A DNA stretch of 64,000 nucleotides from Roseomonas nitratireducens (GCF_017813355.1 NZ_JAGIYZ010000002.1:124001-188000); one strand, 5' to 3'. Shown: positions 9,215 through 21,494, counted from the stretch's first letter. Notes: a model not told the origin generated them from the letters alone. A program made the numbers and translations.

Positions 9215-10426
9215 GTGACGCACCGACGCAGCCTGCTCTGCGGCGCGGCCGCGGGGCTCGTCACCGGCGGCATGGCCGCGCCGGCGTTGGCGCAGCAGCG
9301 GCCTGGGCAGGGCCGCCGCCCGGCGCAGGGGCCTGCCGGCACGCCCGCCAGCACGCCACTCGGCCCGCTCGACGTGCTCGCGCGCCAGGCGCTGGTGGTC
9401 GATTTCGCGACCGGCGCGGTGCTGCTGGAGAAGAACGCGGACGAGCGCATGCCGCCCTCCTCCATGTCCAAGCTCATGACGATGTACGTCGTCTTCGAGC
9501 ACCTGAAGTCCGGCCGGCTGCAGATGGACCAGATGCTGCCGGTCAGCGAGCGCGCCTGGCGCATGGGCGGCTCGAAGATGTTCGTCGAACTCAATGCCCA
9601 GGTGAAGGTCGAGGACCTGATCCGCGGCGTCATCGTGCAGTCCGGCAACGATGCCTGCATCGTGCTGGCCGAGGCGATCAGCGGCAGCGAGGCGCAGTTC
9701 GCCGATGCGATGAACGAGGCCGGCCGCCGGATCGGCCTGACCAACAGCACCTTCCGCAATTCGACCGGCTGGCCGGACCCGGAGCACCGGACGACGGCGC
9801 GCGACCTCGCGACGCTCGCCCGGCGGATTATCAACGATTTCCCCGAATTCTACGCCTACTACAGCGAGCGGTCCTTCCGCTTCAACAACATCAGCCAGGA
9901 CAACCGGAACCCCCTGCTGGCGCGCGTCGCGGGTGCCGATGGCCTCAAGACCGGCCATACCGATGAAGCGGGCTACGGCCTGACCGGCAGCGTCCGCCGC
10001 GGCGACCGCCGCGTCATCATGGTGGTCAACGGCCTGCCCACCATGCGTGCCCGCGCCGAGGAGAGCGAGCGGCTGATGGAATGGGCCTTCCGCGAGTTCG
10101 AGGCGGTGGTGCTGTTCCGCGCCCAGGATACGATCGAGGAAGTGCCCGTCTATCTCGGCGAGCGATCCAAGGTGCCGATGGTGGGGGGGCGCGACCTGGT
10201 CCTGACCCTGCCGCGCCAGTGGCGGACCCGACTGCAGGTGCGGCTGCGCTACGACGCGCCGATCACGGCCCCCGTCGCGCGCGGCCAGCAGATCGGCGAG
10301 ATGCTGGTGGGCGGCCAGGGCGTGCCGGAACTGCGGGTGCCGCTGCTCGCCGGCGCGGATGTGGAGCGGCTCGGCCTCGTCTCGCGCATCCCGGCGGTGG
10401 TCAGCCGCTGGGTCTTCGGAAGCTGA
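9215..10426 (+). CDS. dacA: D-alanyl-D-alanine carboxypeptidase (PBP5/DacA type)
   Basis: Periplasmic class C low-mass penicillin-binding protein that trims the terminal D-Ala of stem peptides. All three active-site motifs are present: SMSK at 83-86 (nucleophile Ser83), SGN from 143 and KTG from 245. A PBP5 C-terminal beta domain follows (ELRVPLLAGADVERLGLVSR). The export signal starts VTHRRSLLCGAAAG and ends in PALAQ; the twin arginine is suggestive of Tat but not a full motif. GTG at 9215 is preferred because GGGGAG at 9201-9206 is properly spaced, whereas GTG at 9206 would lie inside that site. It follows rlpA by 15 bases. Confidence 0.93.
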   Translation: MTHRRSLLCGAAAGLVTGGMAAPALAQQRPGQGRRPAQGPAGTPASTPLGPLDVLARQALVVDFATGAVLLEKNADERMPPSSMSKLMTMYVVFEHLKSGRLQMDQMLPVSERAWRMGGSKMFVELNAQVKVEDLIRGVIVQSGNDACIVLAEAISGSEAQFADAMNEAGRRIGLTNSTFRNSTGWPDPEHRTTARDLATLARRIINDFPEFYAYYSERSFRFNNISQDNRNPLLARVAGADGLKTGHTDEAGYGLTGSVRRGDRRVIMVVNGLPTMRARAEESERLMEWAFREFEAVVLFRAQDTIEEVPVYLGERSKVPMVGGRDLVLTLPRQWRTRLQVRLRYDAPITAPVARGQQIGEMLVGGQGVPELRVPLLAGADVERLGLVSRIPAVVSRWVFGS

Positions 10427-10433
10427 CCGGGCT

Positions 10434-10453
10434 GGGCGGCTTCAGCGCCGCCC
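10434..10453. terminator. Hairpin between convergent dacA and the small minus-strand gene
   Basis: GGGCGGC-TTCAGC-GCCGCCC is a perfect 7-bp stem located eight bases after the dacA stop. It also covers the last codons of the small opposing gene. There is no T run, so any terminator role is weakly supported. Confidence 0.4.
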
Positions 10454-10654
10454 GATCGTGTCCGTGGCCTGCCTGAGCCGCCCGAGAATGTCGGCCAGCA
10501 CCCGCGCCGCGTCGTCATGCCGCTTTTCATAGGCGCTGAGCAGGATGCCCTCGAGCGCCATCGAGGCGAGCACGAGGTGCCCGGCCTGCGACGGGTCGTC
10601 ATGGTCGCCAGAGTCCGATTCAATGACCCTGGCAGCGTGCTTAGCGTGGGACAT
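10442..10654 (-). CDS. Small conserved-looking protein of unknown function
   Basis: A 70-residue soluble protein that I do not recognise. It starts at ATG 10654 with GGAGG six bases upstream, a much better initiation site than chance. The composition is normal (Glu, Asp, Lys, His present) rather than the Arg/Ala/Pro-rich pattern of shadow frames. Residues 23-65 look like two amphipathic helices (AGHLVLASMALEGILLSAYE, then HDDAARVLADILGRLRQA). It is divergent from tmk across a 208-base region that is relatively AT-rich for this genome and probably holds promoters. No neighbour suggests a function. Confidence 0.65.
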   Translation of the reverse strand: MSHAKHAARVIESDSGDHDDPSQAGHLVLASMALEGILLSAYEKRHDDAARVLADILGRLRQATDTIGRR

Positions 10655-10862
10655 GAAGATCCTCCGACACGCCTTTCACTCAACCTGAAGCGATTTTACA
10701 TGCGAGATGGATCGCAACGGGATTGTTTCAAGAGGTTGCCGCTCTCGTTCGCGTGAAATGCAGGGTCATCCGGCGCCCGCATCGCCACGCGGCGGCGGCA
10801 CAAGGCGGCGACCACCTGGGCGGCGATTTGACGTCCCGCGGCGGCGCCGCCAAACCGGCCGC

Positions 10863-11489
10863 ATGCGCGCCGAAGGCCGGTTCATCACGCTCGAAGGGGG
10901 CGAGGGGGCAGGGAAGTCCACCCAGGCCCGGCGCCTCGCCGCGCGCCTCGCCTGTTCAGGACTGCCCGTCCTCGTCACGCGCGAACCGGGCGGGACGCCA
11001 GGGGCGGAACGCATCCGCGGCCTTCTCCTCGGCCACGGGCCCTGGGATCCGGTGGCCGAGGCGATGCTCCATTTCGCGGCGCGGCGGGAACATCTGGTTC
11101 GCACCATCCGGCCCTTCCTCGCCGCCGGCGGCTGGGTGATCAGCGACCGCTTCGCCGATTCGACCCTCGCCTACCAGGGCGCCCAGGGGCTGCGGCGCGA
11201 CGTCTGGGCGGGGCTGGCCGACCTCGCCCTCCAGGGCTTCGCGCCCGACCTCACGCTCATGCTCGACCTGCCGGTCGATGAGGGCATGCGCCGCGCGGCG
11301 GCACGCAGCGGAGCGGATCGCTACGAGCGCATGGGCACCGCCTTCCATGAGAAGGTCCGCGAAGGCTTCCTTGGCATCGCGGCCGGGGAACCGCGGCGGT
11401 GCGCCGTCATCGACGCGGCGCGCGATGCCGATTCCGTCGCGGCGGAGATCGCCCGCGTCGCGCGCGATCGCCTCGGCGCGCCGACATGA
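10863..11489 (+). CDS. tmk: Thymidylate kinase
   Basis: Phosphorylates dTMP to dTDP using ATP, in DNA precursor synthesis. The 208-residue protein has the P-loop EGGEGAGKST at 11-20, the substrate-binding REPGGTPGAE, the DR motif in ISDRFADSTLAYQG, and ERMGTAFHEKVREGF near the C-terminus. Length is normal for bacterial Tmk. The start MRAEGRFITLEGG matches the family start; an in-frame ATG at 10707 would add an unlikely Arg-rich extension. It heads a run tmk-holB-metG-tatD-MBL, a classic bacterial order. Confidence 0.96.
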   Translation: MRAEGRFITLEGGEGAGKSTQARRLAARLACSGLPVLVTREPGGTPGAERIRGLLLGHGPWDPVAEAMLHFAARREHLVRTIRPFLAAGGWVISDRFADSTLAYQGAQGLRRDVWAGLADLALQGFAPDLTLMLDLPVDEGMRRAAARSGADRYERMGTAFHEKVREGFLGIAAGEPRRCAVIDAARDADSVAAEIARVARDRLGAPT

Positions 11490-11494
11490 ACCGT

Positions 11495-11549
11495 AGAGGG
11501 CTCCGCCCTCTCCGGGCCTCTCCCGCCGGGGGAAAGGAATTTCCCCCGG
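11495..11549. repeat. Double palindromic intergenic element
   Basis: Two perfect inverted repeats lie in the tmk-holB gap: AGAGGGC-TCC-GCCCTCT (11495-11511) and CCGGGGGAAA-GGAA-TTTCCCCCGG (11526-11549). The style (short GC stems, 3-4 base loops, paired hairpins) matches the element at 51965-52016. It could act as an mRNA-stability or attenuation hairpin within the operon, or be an intergenic repeat family. Confidence 0.7.
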
Positions 11550-11577
11550 ACCCCCAATCTTTTCTGGCTGCTGGGCG

Positions 11578-12579
11578 ATGATCGAGCCGCGGGGGAACCC
11601 GGATCTTGTCGGGCATGAGGAACAGGCGCGGGCGCTCGAGCAGGCCGCCAGGTCGGGGCGGCTTCACCATGCATGGCTGATCGCGGGGCCGCCGGGGATC
11701 GGCAAGGCGACGCTCGCCTGGCGATTCGCGCGCTGGCTGCTGGCCGGGCTGCCGAAATCCGAGCCCCCGCTTTTCGTCGACCCCGCCAGCGCGGTGTTCC
11801 GGCGGGTCGCGGCGGACACGCATGCCGACTGCTTCACCCTCGAGCCCGGCACGGGGGATCGCGGCACCAAGCGCGTGCTGCGCGTCGAGGATGCGCGCGA
11901 CGCGGTGCGCTTCCTGACCCAGACGGCGGCCGAGGGCGGCTGGCGCGTCGTCGTGATGGACGAGGCCGAGCGCGCCGACCAGGCCGCGGTGCAGAACACG
12001 CTGCTCAAGACGCTCGAGGAACCGCCGCCGCGCACCGTGCTGCTGCTGGTCTGCTCGGCGCCGCAGCGCCTGCTGCCCACCATCCGCAGCCGCTGCCGGC
12101 GGCTCGACCTGAATCCGCTGCCGGACGAGGCGATGGAGACGCTGCTCGCGCGCCTGTTGCCCGACAGCGGCAGGACGGACCGCGCGCGGCTTGCCGCGCT
12201 CGCGCAGGGCTCGCCAGGGCGCGCGGTCGCGCTCGCCGAGGCCGGCGGGATCGAGCTCCAGGCGATGGTCGAGAAAAGCCTGTCCGCGCTGGAGAAGGGG
12301 GAGGCGCCGCGCGACCACGCGCTGGCCGACCGCCTGGCCATGGACCGCACGGGCGGCGCCTTCGGCATCTTCTTCTCGCTGCTGCGCGGGGCGATCGCCT
12401 CGGCCCTGGGAGAGGCGGCGCGCGGGCGGGCGGCGCCGGCCTGGCTCGCCCGCCATCCGCTTGCGGTGTGGGCTTCCCTGTGGGATAGGCTCGGCACCCT
12501 CGCGGACGATACGGAGCGGTTGAATCTCGACCGCAAGCAGGCCGTGCTCACGGGCCTTACCTGGCTCGCGCGCCCCTGA
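11578..12579 (+). CDS. holB: DNA polymerase III delta-prime subunit
   Basis: Clamp-loader subunit (333 residues) that helps load the beta clamp for replication. The AAA+ P-loop GPPGIGKAT is at 37-45. Further family motifs are VVVMDEAERADQAAVQNTLL (sensor/Walker B region), KTLEEPPPRTVLLLVC and the SRC motif in LPTIRSRCRR. The C-terminal collar domain is degenerate but of normal length. It lies between tmk and metG as in many bacteria. ATG 11578 follows the palindromic element directly, with no strong ribosome site, so that element may affect its translation. Confidence 0.93.
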   Translation: MIEPRGNPDLVGHEEQARALEQAARSGRLHHAWLIAGPPGIGKATLAWRFARWLLAGLPKSEPPLFVDPASAVFRRVAADTHADCFTLEPGTGDRGTKRVLRVEDARDAVRFLTQTAAEGGWRVVVMDEAERADQAAVQNTLLKTLEEPPPRTVLLLVCSAPQRLLPTIRSRCRRLDLNPLPDEAMETLLARLLPDSGRTDRARLAALAQGSPGRAVALAEAGGIELQAMVEKSLSALEKGEAPRDHALADRLAMDRTGGAFGIFFSLLRGAIASALGEAARGRAAPAWLARHPLAVWASLWDRLGTLADDTERLNLDRKQAVLTGLTWLARP

Positions 12580-12611
12580 GCGGACGCACGGAAGCCGGAC
12601 CGGACAAGCCC

Positions 12612-14186
12612 ATGGCGAAGATGCCCGTCTACCTCACGACGCCGATCTACTACGTCAACGACAGGCCCCATATCGGGCATGCCTACACCTCGCTCGCGAC
12701 CGACGTGCTGGCGCGCTTCAAGCGCCTGGACGGGCATGAGGTCTTCTTCCTGACCGGCACGGACGAGCACGGGCAGAAGGTGGAGAAGGCGGCGAAGGAT
12801 GCGGGGGAGGACCCGCAGGCCTTCACCGACCGCGTCAGCCAGGCCTTTCGCGAGCTGACGGCCACGATGGGCTTTTCCAACGACGACTTCATCCGCACGA
12901 CGGAACCGCGCCACAAGGCCGCCTGCGTCGCGCTGTGGCAGGCGCTGGCGGGGAAGGGCGAGATCTACCTCGGCGACTACGAGGGCTGGTACGCGGTGCG
13001 CGACGAGGCCTTCTACGGCCCGGACGAGCTGACCGAGCGGGACGGCGTGAAGTACGCCCCGTCCGGCGCGCCGGTCGAATGGGTGCGGGAGCCCTCCTAC
13101 TTCTTCCGCCTGTCGAAGTGGCTGCCCGAATTGCTGCGCCGCTACGACCTGCCCGAGGGCCATCCGGACCGCATCGACATCCAGCCGGAGAGCCGGCGGA
13201 ACGAGGTGCGCGCCTTCATCCAGCAGGGGCTGAAGGACTTCGCCGAGCGGCCGGAGAAACTCGATCTCTCCGTCTCCCGCACCTCCTTCACCTGGGGGGT
13301 GAAGGTGCCGGGGGACGAGGCGCATGTGATGTATGTCTGGCTCGACGCGCTGACCAACTACATCACCGCGGCGGGCTATCCCGACACGGCGCATCCGCGC
13401 TGGCGCTTCTGGCCGGCGGATGTGCATTTCGTCGGCAAGGACATCGTCCGCTTCCACACCATCTACTGGCCCGCCTTCCTGATGGCGGCCGGGCTGCCCG
13501 TGCCGCGGCGCGTCTTCGCCCATGGCTGGTGGACGAATGAGGGGCAGAAGATCTCGAAATCCCTCGGCAACGTCATCGACCCGGTGGCCCTGGTGGAGGA
13601 ATTCGGCCTCGACCCCGTGCGGTACTTCCTGCTGCGGGAGGTGCCCTTCGGGAATGACGGCGATTTCTCGCGCAAGGCGCTGGTCCACCGGCTGAACGGG
13701 GAGCTGGCGGACGCGCTGGGCAACCTCGCGAACCGGACGCTGAGCCTGATTCAGCGGAACTGCGAGGGGCGGCTGCCCGCCGAGGCCGTACGGGATGCCT
13801 CGGACGCGGCCCTGTTTGCCTCGCTCGACACGCTGCTCGCCACGGTCCGCAACCAGCTGGACCAGCAGCAGTTCCACCTGGCGCTCGAGAGCGTCTTCGC
13901 GAGCGTCCGCGACGCCAACGGCTACATCACCCAGCAGGCGCCCTGGGCGCTGAAGAAGACCGACCTCGTGCGGATGGCCGCCGTGCTGCGCCACCTGCAC
14001 ACCGCCCTGCGCGCCTATGCGACGGTGCTGCAGCCCTTCATGCCGGCGACCATGGCCGCGCTGCTCGACCAGCTGGGCGTGCCGGCGGATGCGCGGGACT
14101 TCGGCGCCCTGGCCACGCCGCTGCCCGAAGGCACGCCGCTGCCGCCGCCGGCGCCGCTGTTCCGCAAGCTGGACCTGCCGGCCTGA
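12612..14186 (+). CDS. metG: Methionyl-tRNA synthetase
   Basis: Charges tRNA-Met with methionine, a class I synthetase of 524 residues. The HIGH motif is at residues 20-23 (DRPHIGHAYTS) and KISKS at 313-317, followed by LGNVIDPVALVEEFG. The CP1 insert (EGWYAVRDEAFYGPDEL) lacks the four zinc cysteines, as in the zinc-free type. The C-terminal EMAP-like tRNA-binding domain is absent, which explains the length. Its stop overlaps the tatD start by one base (TGATG). Confidence 0.96.
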   Translation: MAKMPVYLTTPIYYVNDRPHIGHAYTSLATDVLARFKRLDGHEVFFLTGTDEHGQKVEKAAKDAGEDPQAFTDRVSQAFRELTATMGFSNDDFIRTTEPRHKAACVALWQALAGKGEIYLGDYEGWYAVRDEAFYGPDELTERDGVKYAPSGAPVEWVREPSYFFRLSKWLPELLRRYDLPEGHPDRIDIQPESRRNEVRAFIQQGLKDFAERPEKLDLSVSRTSFTWGVKVPGDEAHVMYVWLDALTNYITAAGYPDTAHPRWRFWPADVHFVGKDIVRFHTIYWPAFLMAAGLPVPRRVFAHGWWTNEGQKISKSLGNVIDPVALVEEFGLDPVRYFLLREVPFGNDGDFSRKALVHRLNGELADALGNLANRTLSLIQRNCEGRLPAEAVRDASDAALFASLDTLLATVRNQLDQQQFHLALESVFASVRDANGYITQQAPWALKKTDLVRMAAVLRHLHTALRAYATVLQPFMPATMAALLDQLGVPADARDFGALATPLPEGTPLPPPAPLFRKLDLPA

Positions 14187-14959
14187 TGCTCGTCGATAGC
14201 CACTGCCATCTCGACTACTACGTCGAGGACGAGATCGAGCAGGTCCTGGACCGCGCGCGCGAGGCCGGGATCGGCCGGATGGTCACCATCGGCGTCCGCA
14301 TGTCCCAGGCGGCGCGGGTGAAGGAGATCGCCACGCGCTTCCCAGACGTCTGGGGGACGGTCGGCATCCACCCGCACAATGCCGGGGAGGGGCCGCTGCC
14401 CACGCCGGAGGAGATCGCGGCCGAGGCCGACCACCCCCGCATCGTCGGCATCGGGGAAAGCGGCCTCGACTATTTCTACGACAAGGCGCCACGGGACGCG
14501 CAGGCGGAGAACTTCGCCCGGCACATCCGCGCCGCTCGGCTCGCCGGCCTGCCGCTGGTGGTGCATGCACGGGACGCGGATGACGACATCCTCGCCATCC
14601 TGCGGCGCGAAAGGGAGACGGGGGGGGCGTTCGACTTCCTGCTGCATTGCTTCAGCAGCGGCCGGGATCTCGCGGAAAAGGCGGTGGAGATGGGGGGGTA
14701 TGTCTCCTTCTCCGGCATCCTGACCTTCCCCAAGTCTCAGGAGATCCGGGACATCGCCCGCGACCTGCCCGCCGAGCGGCTGCTGGTCGAGACGGATGCG
14801 CCCTACCTTGCGCCCGTGCCGTTCCGCGGCAAGCGCTGTGAGCCCGGGATGGTCGCGCATACGGCGAAAGTGCTGGCGGAGGTGCGGGGGCTGGAGATGG
14901 CGGCGCTCGCCGACCTGACCACCGCGAACTTCATGCGTCTTTTCAGGAAGGCCTCTTAG
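14186..14959 (+). CDS. tatD: TatD-family metal-dependent hydrolase (DNase)
   Basis: A 257-residue TIM-barrel hydrolase. The metal ligands are visible as SHCHLD at 5-10, the glutamate in IGESGLDY, VVHARDADDD, LLHCFSSG and LLVETDAPYLAP. Family members are 3-5 exonucleases acting on DNA; the name does not imply Tat export. It overlaps metG by one base and sits just before a metallo-hydrolase gene, the widespread metG-tatD-MBL order. Confidence 0.93.
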   Translation: MLVDSHCHLDYYVEDEIEQVLDRAREAGIGRMVTIGVRMSQAARVKEIATRFPDVWGTVGIHPHNAGEGPLPTPEEIAAEADHPRIVGIGESGLDYFYDKAPRDAQAENFARHIRAARLAGLPLVVHARDADDDILAILRRERETGGAFDFLLHCFSSGRDLAEKAVEMGGYVSFSGILTFPKSQEIRDIARDLPAERLLVETDAPYLAPVPFRGKRCEPGMVAHTAKVLAEVRGLEMAALADLTTANFMRLFRKAS

Positions 14960-14963
14960 AGTC

Positions 14964-15758
14964 TTGTTGAAGGTCACGATCCTCGGCTGCGGGGCTTCGA
15001 GCGGCGTGCCGCAGATCGGCGGCGAGGATGGCCGCGGCTGGTGGGGCGCCTGCGATCCGGCGAACCCGCTGAACCACCGGACGCGCTCCTCGATCCTGGT
15101 CGAGGGCGGCGGGGGTGGGCGCCTGCTGGTCGATACCGGGCCTGATCTGCGCACCCAGATGCTGGCCTGCGGCGTGCCAGCTGTGGATGCAATCTTGTAT
15201 ACACACGACCACGCCGACCATGTGATGGGGCTGGACGAGGTCCGCATCGTCAACCGGCTCGTCGGGCGCCCGATGCAGGCCTTCGCCACCGCGCGGACGC
15301 TGGACAGCCTCAAGCGCCGCTTCGACTACGCCTTCCTGCCCTCGACCGAGCCGCTCTTCTTCCGCCCGGCGGTCGACCCGGTGCCGATCGTGACAGGGGA
15401 GACGGTCGCCATCGCCGGCCACCGGGTCGAGACCTTCTCCCAGGACCATGCGGTGATGGAGACGCTCGGCTTCCGGATCGGCGCCTTCGCCTATTCGACC
15501 GACGTGGTGCATCTGCCCGAGGAGAGCCTCGCCCGCCTTCACGGCCTGGATACCTGGGTGGTGGGATGCTTCCAGCGCCGCCCCCACAAGGTCCATGCGA
15601 ATCTCGATCAGGTGCTGGACTGGGTGGGGCGGATCAGGCCGCGCCGGACGGTCCTGACGCATATGAGCCCCGACCTCGACCACGGATGGCTGCTCGCCAA
15701 CCTGCCGCCGGGGATCGAGCCGGGGCATGACGGGATGGTGCTGGCCGTGCCGGGCTGA
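14964..15758 (+). CDS. MBL-fold metallo-hydrolase, PhnP-like
   Basis: A 264-residue metallo-beta-lactamase-fold phosphodiesterase-like enzyme. The metal motif THDHADH is at 80-86, with [12 protein letters not shown] before it and [11 protein letters not shown] late in the protein. [13 protein letters not shown] at the N-terminus is typical of the PhnP/cyclic phosphodiesterase branch. The start codon is TTG (14964 or 14967), four bases after the tatD stop; no better start exists in frame. PhnP of E. coli hydrolyses cyclic phosphate esters, but no phn genes are present, so the substrate here is unknown. Confidence 0.88.
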   Translation: MLKVTILGCGASSGVPQIGGEDGRGWWGACDPANPLNHRTRSSILVEGGGGGRLLVDTGPDLRTQMLACGVPAVDAILYTHDHADHVMGLDEVRIVNRLVGRPMQAFATARTLDSLKRRFDYAFLPSTEPLFFRPAVDPVPIVTGETVAIAGHRVETFSQDHAVMETLGFRIGAFAYSTDVVHLPEESLARLHGLDTWVVGCFQRRPHKVHANLDQVLDWVGRIRPRRTVLTHMSPDLDHGWLLANLPPGIEPGHDGMVLAVPG

Positions 15759-15775
15759 CACCGTCCGGGGCAGCC

Positions 15776-15804
15776 CTTTCGCGACCGCGAGGGATGCCCC
15801 ACAT
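15776..15804 (+). promoter_or_regulatory. Candidate sigma-32-like promoter for clpP
   Basis: CTTTCG-N16-CCCACAT lies 55 bases upstream of clpP. The -10-like box and the spacing are identical to the lon candidate at 17923, which supports a shared heat-shock sigma factor. The -35 box is imperfect compared with CTTGA. Not verified. Confidence 0.45.
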
Positions 15805-15858
15805 TCGCAGGAACGACGGCGGGCTGATTCGGCCCCGCCGGAACGAAAGGATACGCCG

Positions 15859-16506
15859 ATGATTCGCGATCGCGACCCGGTCGAGGTCTACAACAACACC
15901 CTGGTTCCGATGGTCATCGAGCAGACCGCGCGGGGCGAGCGGGCCTTCGACATCTATTCGCGCCTGTTGAAGGAACGCATCATCTTCCTGACGGGCCCGG
16001 TCTTCGACCAGGTGTCCTCGCTGATCTGCGCCCAGTTGCTGTTCCTGGAAAGCGAGAACCCATCCAAGGACATCGCCTTCTACATCAATTCTCCCGGTGG
16101 CGTGGTTTCTGCCGGTCTCGCGATGTACGACACCATGCAGTACATCCGTTCCCCGGTCAGCACGGTCTGCATCGGCCAGGCGGCCTCGATGGGCTCGTTG
16201 CTGCTTTGCGCGGGGGAAAAGGGCAAGCGCTACGCCCTGCCCAACAGCCGGATCATGGTGCACCAGCCCTCGGGCGGGGCGCAGGGCCAGGCGACGGACA
16301 TCGAGATCCAGGCGCGCGAGATCCTCAAGCTGCGCCAGCGCCTGAACGAGATCTACGTGAAGCACACCGCCCAGCCGATCGAGGCGATCGAGAAGAAGCT
16401 GGACCGCGACAGCTACATGTCCGCCGAGGAGGCCCGCGACTTCGGCCTGGTGGACCATGTGGTCGAGGAGCGTCCGGTCCCGGCCTCCGAAACCGCCAAG
16501 GCGTGA
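15859..16506 (+). CDS. clpP: ATP-dependent Clp protease proteolytic subunit
   Basis: Serine protease core (215 residues) that forms a double heptameric ring and degrades substrates fed by ClpX or ClpA. The catalytic triad is Ser110 ([11 protein letters not shown]), His135 ([12 protein letters not shown]) and Asp184 ([11 protein letters not shown]). GAAAGG precedes ATG 15859 at good spacing; an upstream in-frame ATG at 15727 lies in the preceding gene and is unlikely. clpX follows after 121 bases, so the protease and its unfoldase are co-located. Confidence 0.97.
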   Translation: MIRDRDPVEVYNNTLVPMVIEQTARGERAFDIYSRLLKERIIFLTGPVFDQVSSLICAQLLFLESENPSKDIAFYINSPGGVVSAGLAMYDTMQYIRSPVSTVCIGQAASMGSLLLCAGEKGKRYALPNSRIMVHQPSGGAQGQATDIEIQAREILKLRQRLNEIYVKHTAQPIEAIEKKLDRDSYMSAEEARDFGLVDHVVEERPVPASETAKA

Positions 16507-16594
16507 CCTTCGCGCCGCACCGGGCGCCGGGGACGGGGCCCGGGGCCGCCTTTCGCTTTCCCTTAGGGGTCCTGAGGGCTACATATACGTTGCA

Positions 16595-16616
16595 GTCCCC
16601 CGCACCGGCGGGGGAC
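16595..16616 (+). promoter_or_regulatory. Stem-loop in the clpX leader
   Basis: GTCCCCCGC-ACCG-GCGGGGGAC is a perfect 9-bp stem with a 4-base loop, ending 11 bases before the clpX ATG and directly abutting its ribosome site region. No T run follows, so a terminator is unlikely. A role in clpX mRNA translation or stability is inference. Confidence 0.55.
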
Positions 16617-16627
16617 ACGGAGACCGC

Positions 16628-17884
<1,257 letters not shown>

Positions 17885-17922
17885 TCCGGCGGGGCGGCGC
17901 TGCGGCGTCGCCCTGTCAAGTC

Positions 17923-17951
17923 CTTGAGCGGGCGTCCGGGGCCTCCCACAT
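17923..17951 (+). promoter_or_regulatory. Candidate sigma-32 promoter for lon
   Basis: CTTGAG-N16-CCCACAT lies 73 bases upstream of lon and resembles the RpoH consensus (CTTGA near -35, CCCAT-like -10). Lon is a heat-shock gene in most proteobacteria, which fits. The same spacing and -10 occur before clpP. Confidence 0.55.
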
Positions 17952-18024
17952 CCGAGGTTACCGTGGCGCCCCGCCCGTGCCGCCATCTGGGCGGGCCGGG
18001 CGTCGACTGTCCCAGTGAGGTCAC

Positions 18025-20430
<2,406 letters not shown>

Positions 20431-20455
20431 CGATTCGCATCGTCGGCTGCCAGTG

Positions 20456-20491
20456 AAAAACCCCGGCGGAGCGCGGCTTCGCCGGGGTTTT
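20456..20491 (+). terminator. Rho-independent terminator after lon
   Basis: AAAACCCCGGCG pairs perfectly with CGCCGGGGTTTT around an 11-base loop. The stem ends in a T run on the plus strand and an A run on the other, so it could work in both directions. It starts 25 bases after the lon stop. Confidence 0.9.
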
Positions 20492-20578
20492 CTGTGGAAA
20501 ACCCAGGGTTCCGTTGCAGTTTTGCCGCAGCATGCGGCGCAAATGGCGGTTTTCCGCCGCGAATCGGATGCTCTCTCG

Positions 20579-20608
20579 TTGACGCTGCGAAATCTGCGCT
20601 CCTACTCT
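20579..20608 (+). promoter_or_regulatory. Candidate sigma-70 promoter for hup
   Basis: TTGACG-N18-TACTCT lies about 63 bases upstream of the HU start, directly after the lon terminator. The -35 box is near consensus and the spacing acceptable. A dedicated strong promoter is expected for HU. Confidence 0.5.
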
Positions 20609-20670
20609 CCGGCCCGACCTGGTTGGCCGACTCGCCGACCCGTCATCCGCACCCAACGGAGGGATACCCA

Positions 20671-20943
20671 GTGAACAAGCAGGACCTGATTTCCGCGGTC
20701 GCCGAGGCCGCTGATCTCCCCAAGGCCAAGGCCGGCGACGTCGTCGACGCCGTGTTCGAGGCGATCCAGAAGTCGCTCAAGAAGAAGCAGGAAGTCCGCC
20801 TCGTCGGCTTCGGCACCTTCTCGACGTCCAAGCGCAAGGCCGGCAAGGGCCGCAACCCGCGCACGGGCGAGGAGATCAAGATCCCCGCCTCGACGACCGT
20901 CCGCTTCAAGGCCGGCAAGGGCCTGAAGGACGCCGTGAACTGA
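20671..20943 (+). CDS. hup: DNA-binding protein HU
   Basis: Nucleoid-associated histone-like protein of 90 residues that bends and compacts DNA as a dimer. The family pattern is clear: MNKQDLISAVAEAADLPKAK, VRLVGFGTFSTSKRKA, and GRNPRTGEEIKIPA, the DNA-intercalating arm with its proline. GTG at 20671 has GGAGGGA six bases upstream. lon upstream and tRNA genes downstream is a common arrangement. Confidence 0.97.
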   Translation: MNKQDLISAVAEAADLPKAKAGDVVDAVFEAIQKSLKKKQEVRLVGFGTFSTSKRKAGKGRNPRTGEEIKIPASTTVRFKAGKGLKDAVN

Positions 20944-20970
20944 ACCTGTCCGTCTGGACGGGTTTGCGTT

Positions 20971-20994
20971 GGGCCGGTCCGCAAGGACCGGCCC
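20971..20994 (+). terminator. Terminator-like hairpin after hup
   Basis: GGGCCGGTCC-GCAA-GGACCGGCCC is a perfect 10-bp stem with a GCAA tetraloop, 27 bases after the HU stop. Only TT follows, so termination is probable but not certain. Confidence 0.7.
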
Positions 20995-21017
20995 TTCGTG
21001 CTATCAGGGGGCCGTGC

Positions 21018-21089
21018 GGGCGCTTAGCTCAGTGGTAGAGCGGCGGTTTTACACACCGTTGGTCGGCGGTTCGAATCCGTCAGCGCCCA
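21018..21089 (+). tRNA. tRNA-Val (UAC)
   Basis: A 72-nt tRNA with acceptor stem GGGCGCT/AGCGCCC, D arm TAGCTCAGTGGTAGAGC, anticodon loop TTTACAC (anticodon TAC) and T arm GGTTCGAATCC. The discriminator is A and CCA is not encoded (TAC follows), unlike the other two tRNAs here. Confidence 0.95.
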
Positions 21090-21094
21090 TACGC

Positions 21095-21116
21095 CTCCGG
21101 CGCCTTCGCGCCGGAG
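21095..21116 (+). terminator. Hairpin after tRNA-Val
   Basis: CTCCGGCGC-CTTC-GCGCCGGAG is a perfect 9-bp stem starting six bases after tRNA-Val. No T run follows. It may protect or define the tRNA precursor end, or terminate transcription. Confidence 0.5.
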
Positions 21117-21304
21117 AAGCATTCCCCGGAAGGTAAGCGAAGCGACCCGCATCGCGGTCCAGGGTTGCGGGCGCCGGAGCGGCATGCGCGGATGGGGCAT
21201 CGAGCGGCACGCGTCACCGCGCCGCAGCGCCATTCGCGAAAGCTCTCACGCCACGGCTTGACTAACCCCCCGCCTGGCCCTATCCCCCGCCACCTGTCGC
21301 GCAA

Positions 21305-21381
<77 letters not shown>

Positions 21382-21396
21382 CGCGGCGGCAGAACG

Positions 21397-21430
21397 GAAA
21401 GCGGCGTCCTTCGGGGCGCCGCTTTCGTTT
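21397..21430 (+). terminator. Rho-independent terminator after tRNA-Asp
   Basis: GAAAGCGGCG and CGCCGCTTTC form a perfect 10-bp stem around a 10-base loop, 15 bases after the tRNA, followed by GTTT. It separates the tRNA unit from the nuo operon. Confidence 0.8.
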
Positions 21431-21466
21431 CCGCCCCGCGGCTTCAGCGCATCGTAACGCATATCC

Positions 21467-21494
21467 TTGAAAACATGACGTCGCGGCCTATGGC
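21467..21494 (+). promoter_or_regulatory. Weak candidate promoter for the nuo operon
   Basis: TTGAAA-N16-TATGGC is the best -35/-10 pair in the gap between the tRNA-Asp terminator and nuoA. The -10 box is poor. A promoter must exist in this gap, since a terminator lies upstream. Confidence 0.3.
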
